NCBI GenBank assembly: GCA_964520325.1
Contig: CAZFOB010000001.1
Location: 254,568-318,567, forward strand
Direction: 5' to 3'
Length of the DNA: 64,000 bases
Origin: CAZFOB01 sp964520325
GTDB taxonomy: Bacteria; Actinomycetota; JAICYB01
This document shows, in pieces, positions 60,046-64,000 of this stretch; the stretch's first letter is position 1, and every line of letters begins with the position of its first letter. The position numbers were made by a program, and so were the translations under genes. The notes under the pieces were generated by a model. That model was given only the letters and a program-made list of their open reading frames with translations, was not told the origin of the DNA and searched no databases.

Positions 60046-62229
60046 TCAGGCGAGCTCGAAGCGATCGAGGTTCATGACCTTGTCCCACGCAGCCACGAAG
60101 TCACGCACGAACTTCTCCTTCGAATCGTCACATGCGTAAACCTCCGAGATCGCTCGGAGCTGGGAGTTCGAACCGAAGACGAGGTCGACGGCGGTGGCGG
60201 TCCCCTTGGCCTCGCCTGTGCCGCGATCGCGACCCTCGTACACGTTCTCAGCTGAAGCGGACGCCTTCCACTCCGTGCTCATCTCGAGCAGGTTCACGAA
60301 GAAGTCGTTCGTCAGCGTCCCGGGCAGATCGGTGAAGACGCCGTGTGCGGATTGCCCGACGTTGGCGTTCAGGACACGCATGCCGCCGATGAGAACCGTC
60401 ATCTCGGGAACGGTCAGCGTCAGCAGGTTGGCCCGGTCCAGGAGCAGGGTCTCCGGCGGCAACTTCTCTCCGGCACCGAGGTAGTTGCGGAACCCATCAG
60501 AGGTGGGTTCGAGCACGGCGAACGACTCCACGTCGGTTTGCTCCTGCACGGCGTCCGCGCGCCCCGGCACGAACGGGACCGTGACGTCGTGCCCCGCGAT
60601 CCTCGCCGCTTGCTCGACGGCCGCGCAGCCGGCCAGGACGATCAGGTCAGCGAGCGAGACCTTCTTCCCGCCGGACTTTGAGCTGTTGAAGTCCTGCTGG
60701 ATCTGCTCGAGAGTCTGCAGCACCTTGGCCAGTTCGGCCGGCTGATTGACCTCCCAGTCCTTTTGCGGCGCAAGGCGAATCCGCGCCCCGTTGGCCCCGC
60801 CACGCTTGTCGGTGAAACGGAAGGTGACCGCCGACGCCCACGCCGTGGTGACCAGCTGGGAGATGGACAGTCCCGAGGCGAGGATCTTGCCCTTGAGGGC
60901 GGCGATGCCCTGCTCGCCGATCAGCTCATGATCAACGTCGGGAACAGGGTCCTGCCAGAGCTGCGGCTCCGGAACCCAGGGGCCGAGGTAGCGCGAGACG
61001 GGCCCCATGTCGCGGTGCAACAGCTTGAACCACGCTTTGGCGAACGCGTCCGCGAGCTCGTCCACATTCTCGTGAAAACGCTTCGAGATCGGCCCGTAGA
61101 TCGGATCCACCTTCAGCGAAATGTCCGTCGTCAGCATCATGGGGGCATGCCGCTTCGACGGATCATGGGCGTCGGGAACGGTGTCCTGTGCCGCAGCATC
61201 CTTGGGAGCCCACTGCTTGGCACCGGCAGGGCTCGTCGTTAGCTCCCAGTCGTAGTTGAACAGATTGTCGAGGTACCCGTTGTCCCACTTCACCGGGTCG
61301 TTGGTCCATGCGCCCTCGAGCCCGCTGGTAATCGTGTCGACGCCATTCCCGCTGCCGAAGGTGTTCTTCCAGCCGAGGCCTTGGTGCTCGACGGGGCAAG
61401 CCTCGGGTTCGGGACCGACGTACTCCGGATCGACTGCACCATGGCACTTGCCGAAGGTGTGGCCGCCGGCGATAAGCGCAACCGTCTCCTCGTCGTTCAT
61501 CGCCATACGACCGAAGGTCTCCCGGATGTCCCTGGCGGCAGCGAGCGGATCCGGGTTGCCGTTCGGCCCCTCCGGGTTCACGTAGATCAGGCCCATCTGT
61601 ACGGCGCCGAACGGACCAGTGAGTTCCCGGTCGCCGGTGTAGCGCTCATCTCCGAGCCACGTGTCCTCGGGACCCCAGAAGATCTCGTCGGGCTCCCAGA
61701 TGTCCTCTCGCCCGAAGCCGAAGCCGAAGGTCTTGAACCCCATCGACTCCAGGGCGACGTTGCCGGCGAAGACCAAGAGATCGGCCCAGGAGATCTTGCG
61801 GCCGTACTTCTGCTTGACCGGCCAGAGCAACCGGCGCGCCTTGTCGAGGTTCGCATTGTCGGGCCAGCTGTTGAGGGGGGCAAAGCGCTGATCGCCGCTG
61901 CCGCCGCCGCCCCGGCCGTCGGCGACGCGGTAGGTGCCTGCGGCGTGCCACGTCATCCGGATGAAGAGCGGCCCGTAATGGCCGTAGTCGGCCGGCCACC
62001 AGTCCTGCGGCGTCCTCATCACGTCGATGGTGTCCCGCTTTAGCGCCTCGAGGTCGAGGGTCTTGAACTCTTCTTTGTAGTTGAAGTCCTCGCCCATTGG
62101 ACTGGCCCGGGGCGAGTGCTGGTGAAGCACGTGCAGGTGGAGCTGATTCGGCCACCAGTCCTGGTTCGACTTCGCCCGCGTTGGCTTGGGAGTAGGTGAC
62201 GGGATGACTGGGTTCTCGCTGTCAGACAC
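60046..62229 (-). CDS. katG: Catalase-peroxidase KatG
   Basis: KatG removes H2O2 as catalase and peroxidase with heme. The 727 residues have both halves; the N-terminal one holds the distal Arg-Trp-His in IRMTWHAAGTYR, the Tyr in MGLIYVNPEGPNGNPDP and the Met near RMAMNDEETVALI that form the Met-Tyr-Trp adduct, plus the proximal GGHTFGKCHGA. The GTG at 62229 gives the familiar start SDSENPVIPSPTPKP; the ATG at 62271 lies in a repeat. No FurA gene is adjacent. Confidence 0.97.
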   Translation of the reverse strand: MSDSENPVIPSPTPKPTRAKSNQDWWPNQLHLHVLHQHSPRASPMGEDFNYKEEFKTLDLEALKRDTIDVMRTPQDWWPADYGHYGPLFIRMTWHAAGTYRVADGRGGGGSGDQRFAPLNSWPDNANLDKARRLLWPVKQKYGRKISWADLLVFAGNVALESMGFKTFGFGFGREDIWEPDEIFWGPEDTWLGDERYTGDRELTGPFGAVQMGLIYVNPEGPNGNPDPLAAARDIRETFGRMAMNDEETVALIAGGHTFGKCHGAVDPEYVGPEPEACPVEHQGLGWKNTFGSGNGVDTITSGLEGAWTNDPVKWDNGYLDNLFNYDWELTTSPAGAKQWAPKDAAAQDTVPDAHDPSKRHAPMMLTTDISLKVDPIYGPISKRFHENVDELADAFAKAWFKLLHRDMGPVSRYLGPWVPEPQLWQDPVPDVDHELIGEQGIAALKGKILASGLSISQLVTTAWASAVTFRFTDKRGGANGARIRLAPQKDWEVNQPAELAKVLQTLEQIQQDFNSSKSGGKKVSLADLIVLAGCAAVEQAARIAGHDVTVPFVPGRADAVQEQTDVESFAVLEPTSDGFRNYLGAGEKLPPETLLLDRANLLTLTVPEMTVLIGGMRVLNANVGQSAHGVFTDLPGTLTNDFFVNLLEMSTEWKASASAENVYEGRDRGTGEAKGTATAVDLVFGSNSQLRAISEVYACDDSKEKFVRDFVAAWDKVMNLDRFELA

Positions 62230-62268
62230 GTCGGTCACCGTCCTCGTTGTCCGCCAGGCGACTCCGCT

Positions 62269-62312
62269 CATGCGAACATAGCGCGGGCGTCATGCGAACA
62301 TAGCGTGGGCGC
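62269..62312. repeat. 22-bp direct repeat, two copies, upstream of katG
   Basis: CATGCGAACATAGCGcGGGCGt is followed at once by a copy differing at two bases. It lies about 40-85 bp before the katG GTG, in the promoter region, and could be a regulator site. No matching regulator is adjacent. Confidence 0.8.
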
Positions 62313-62330
62313 GAAAGCAGCGCCAATGCG

Positions 62331-62897
62331 CTAGCGACGGTTCGAAGAGGCGGGAGGCGAGCATGAACTGTTACGTCTGTGCAAGCAGCGATCTAGCCGA
62401 ACCCGCAGTTGCCATCTGCCGATCGGAGGTGCCTTCTTGTCCGCCGCCTGTCGGCGCAGAACTTCGACCATGAGATCCGGATCGAGATGGAATGCGTGAA
62501 TGAGGAACTCATCTGGCGTTTGCACGTCGATCCCGAAGGGATCGCACGCTGACGGCGGGAAGTCCCGGACATTGTGGGTGACAATCACGTCCGCTCTGCC
62601 GGCGACGGCCGCAGCAAGGACGTGACGATCGGAGACATCGTTCGTCATCGAGTCGATGAGCGGCTCGAAGCCGGTGACGGTGGCGTCGTCGAAGGCCTCG
62701 CGCATGTCATCCAGCATCGAGTCGAATCTCTCGCGCGAGATCTCGGGATACCGCTCGACGACGTTCAGTCGCAGGTCGAAGAGGATCGGCTCGCTCCACA
62801 ACGGACGGTACACATCGCGCTCGGCCACCCGCAGCAACGTGTCACGAAGGGACACCGGGAAGAGCACGCAGCTATCGAGGAGGACTGAGAACGCCAA
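62331..62897 (-). CDS. PIN-domain toxin
   Basis: A 188-residue putative RNase toxin: VLLDSCVLFPVSLRDTLLRV, the acidic NDVSDRHVLAAAVAG and ADVIVTHNVRDFP are PIN-domain motifs. The last ~30 residues (Arg/Ser/Pro-rich) look unlike the family and may reflect a 3' frameshift. The TTG start is three bases after the antitoxin stop. Partner of the excisionase-like antitoxin. Confidence 0.8.
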   Translation of the reverse strand: MAFSVLLDSCVLFPVSLRDTLLRVAERDVYRPLWSEPILFDLRLNVVERYPEISRERFDSMLDDMREAFDDATVTGFEPLIDSMTNDVSDRHVLAAAVAGRADVIVTHNVRDFPPSACDPFGIDVQTPDEFLIHAFHLDPDLMVEVLRRQAADKKAPPIGRWQLRVRLDRCLHRRNSSCSPPASSNRR

Positions 62898-62900
62898 GGA

Positions 62901-63344
62901 TCAGTACTCGATCCCGAGCTCCTCCGCCTCGCGCGTGAGCTTCTCGAGCGCACGTCGACGCTTGGCGTCACGCTTGCGCTTGTAGGCCATGACGTCCGCG
63001 AATCGGATCCGTCGATGGGTTCCCACCATCTCATGCGGAATCTCGCCGGCCTCGACCAGACGGACGACGTATGGACGAGAGACGTCGAGCAGATCGGCGG
63101 CCTGTTGCGTAGTGAGGAGCGCTCCGACGGGGACGACAGCGACGGCGTCTCCCCGAGCCATGGCATGGACGACCTTGGTCAGCACCTCGAAGACTGAGCC
63201 GGGGACCTCCAACTTCCTTCCGTCTGCAGCCACGAGGAACGCCGGACCGCCGAAGGACTCAGCGAGCTCATGCTCAAGCTCGCGAACGAGGGCGTCTTCC
63301 CCGGGAGCCGGGGCAACGGGATCTGCGTACGCGCTTCGTGGCAT
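62901..63344 (-). CDS. Excisionase/MerR-type HTH antitoxin
   Basis: A 147-residue protein. LLTTQQAADLLDVSRPYVV and EIPHEMVGTHRRIRFADVMA form an excisionase-type winged helix; the C-terminal basic coil (KRKRDAKRRRALEKLTREAEEL) probably binds the toxin. AAAGGAGAG precedes the ATG at 63344. It likely represses its own operon. Confidence 0.84.
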   Translation of the reverse strand: MPRSAYADPVAPAPGEDALVRELEHELAESFGGPAFLVAADGRKLEVPGSVFEVLTKVVHAMARGDAVAVVPVGALLTTQQAADLLDVSRPYVVRLVEAGEIPHEMVGTHRRIRFADVMAYKRKRDAKRRRALEKLTREAEELGIEY

Positions 63345-63389
63345 GGCTCGCTCTCCTTTCTTGCCTGAGGATAGCCGATATTCGAAATA

Positions 63390-63687
63390 AACGCAACCCT
63401 CTCCAAGGCTTCGGTTTAGGCCCGTCCCGTACGCGCCGCAGTCGATCACCAAGATGTTCCGCACGCTCGCAGGAGACGGCGGGCTGCGGCCGCATCAGCT
63501 GCGTCACTTCTCCGTCACCCAGCTTCTCGCCGCCGGCGTTCCCGAGGCCGAGGTGATGGGACGTCACGGCCACGCGTCCGCATCGAGCATGAAGCCGTAC
63601 CGGCACTACATCCGCGCGAGGGACCGGATGTCGACGCAGGCCATGCGCGACGTCCTGGACGGTGGACCCAAACCAGCCCAGCCCTAA
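63390..63687 (+). pseudogene. C-terminal remnant of a tyrosine recombinase/integrase
   Basis: From 63390 the frame reads PVPYAPQSITKMFRTLAG, then RPHQLRHFSVTQLLAAGVPE, MGRHGHASASSMKPYRHYI: the HxxR, H and catalytic Tyr of the recombinase catalytic end. The N-terminal core-binding part and the first catalytic Arg are absent, and a stop (TAA) lies directly upstream. A relic of a mobile element next to the toxin pair. Confidence 0.8.
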
Positions 63688-63739
63688 CAGGTTGCATCCG
63701 CTCGAGCGCGACGTCTGAGACCAAGCCGCTTCGGCCCCC

Positions 63740-64000
63740 TCACGCCGGACGGCTTCGCGCATACGTTCGGTCGGTCGACTCGACTTCGAATCCGACCCCG
63801 AGGTACAGGTTCCGCGCGGCGTCGCTCACGTACCCGACCTTGAGCCGGTCTGCGCCTCTGTTCGACAGGAGCTGCAGGCCCGCGCAGAGAAGAGCCCTGG
63901 CGATCCCGAGACGCTGGTAGGCGTCTTCGGTCCTCATGGGTTCGACTAATGGGTCTGCATCGAAGAGCAGACTGACCTCGAGCCGCCAGCGGAAGAGCAC
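63740..64000 (-). CDS. GNAT family acetyltransferase (5' part beyond right edge)
   Basis: The last ~86 residues of a GNAT protein: MRTEDAYQRLGIARALLCAG is the acetyl-CoA loop (QRLGIA) and ARNLYLGVGFEVESTDRTYA the end of the fold. The start lies off the right edge. Substrate unknown. Confidence 0.8.
   Translation of the reverse strand: MLFRWRLEVSLLFDADPLVEPMRTEDAYQRLGIARALLCAGLQLLSNRGADRLKVGYVSDAARNLYLGVGFEVESTDRTYARSRPA

Noticed and set aside
63454..63687. Functional small integrase
   Set aside because: The core-binding domain and the first catalytic Arg are missing and a stop precedes the fragment.

Overview
The window is high-GC DNA with frequent GTG/TTG starts, dense 4-bp start/stop overlaps and actinobacterial families (a SCO6745-like protein, CofC/FbiD of F420 synthesis, HU with a Lys/Ala tail, DUF2237, DUF2277). 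The scattered order hup - cofC - ddl - Lrp-type domain - thiL - rpmB - DAK2 protein - recG matches a block I know from Streptomyces and Mycobacterium, here interrupted by other genes. I infer an Actinomycetota chromosome, probably from a less-studied lineage, because of the FabL-type enoyl reductase and the unusual fab cluster; the exact class cannot be told from here.

Layout. 1-9.7 kb: recG (cut by the left edge), a SCO6745-family gene, a membrane-anchored His-rich Nod19/PHM-like protein, a heterodimeric ABC exporter and a DAK2/FakA-like protein. 9.8-14.5 kb: rpmB, a propeller-gene fragment, a secreted esterase coupled to a substrate-binding lipoprotein, and a frameshifted NarL-type regulator. 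14.8-25 kb: thiL-thiD-small membrane protein, trkA-trkH, pckA, a phosphoribosyltransferase, ddl, cofC, hup and tRNA-Glu(CTC). 25-31.6 kb: a coupled fatty-acid operon fabD - lysine-free lipoyl-fold protein - fabH - fabG - acpP - fabF - fabL - acyl-CoA carboxyltransferase. 31.8-44.8 kb: aminotransferase, ABC-F ATPase, thioesterase, then a Wzm/Wzt exporter with three sulfotransferase-like genes and one GT2, running on into phosphotransferase, hydrolase, hotdog and cyclase genes.

44.8-52 kb is accessory and partly decayed: a response regulator joined by deletion to the tail of a histidine kinase, a frameshifted lipoprotein, an IS30-like remnant, a MarR-controlled gene pair and several small enzymes. 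52.1-57.8 kb holds the most interesting system: two ABC exporter half-genes and a Tet(M)-type ribosomal protection protein, start-stop coupled, behind a strong promoter, a 14-codon leader ORF and an RNA stem that can hide the first Shine-Dalgarno sequence. This looks like a drug-inducible translation attenuator. The promoter lies at the edge of a truncated methyltransferase gene, suggesting that the operon was inserted there.

57.9-64 kb: methyltransferase, VOC and DinB proteins, fragments of two enzymes, katG, an excisionase-type antitoxin/PIN toxin pair, a truncated tyrosine recombinase and the end of a GNAT gene. Short perfect tandem repeats (11-14 bp, 3-5 copies) with unrelated units occur in at least four intergenic regions.
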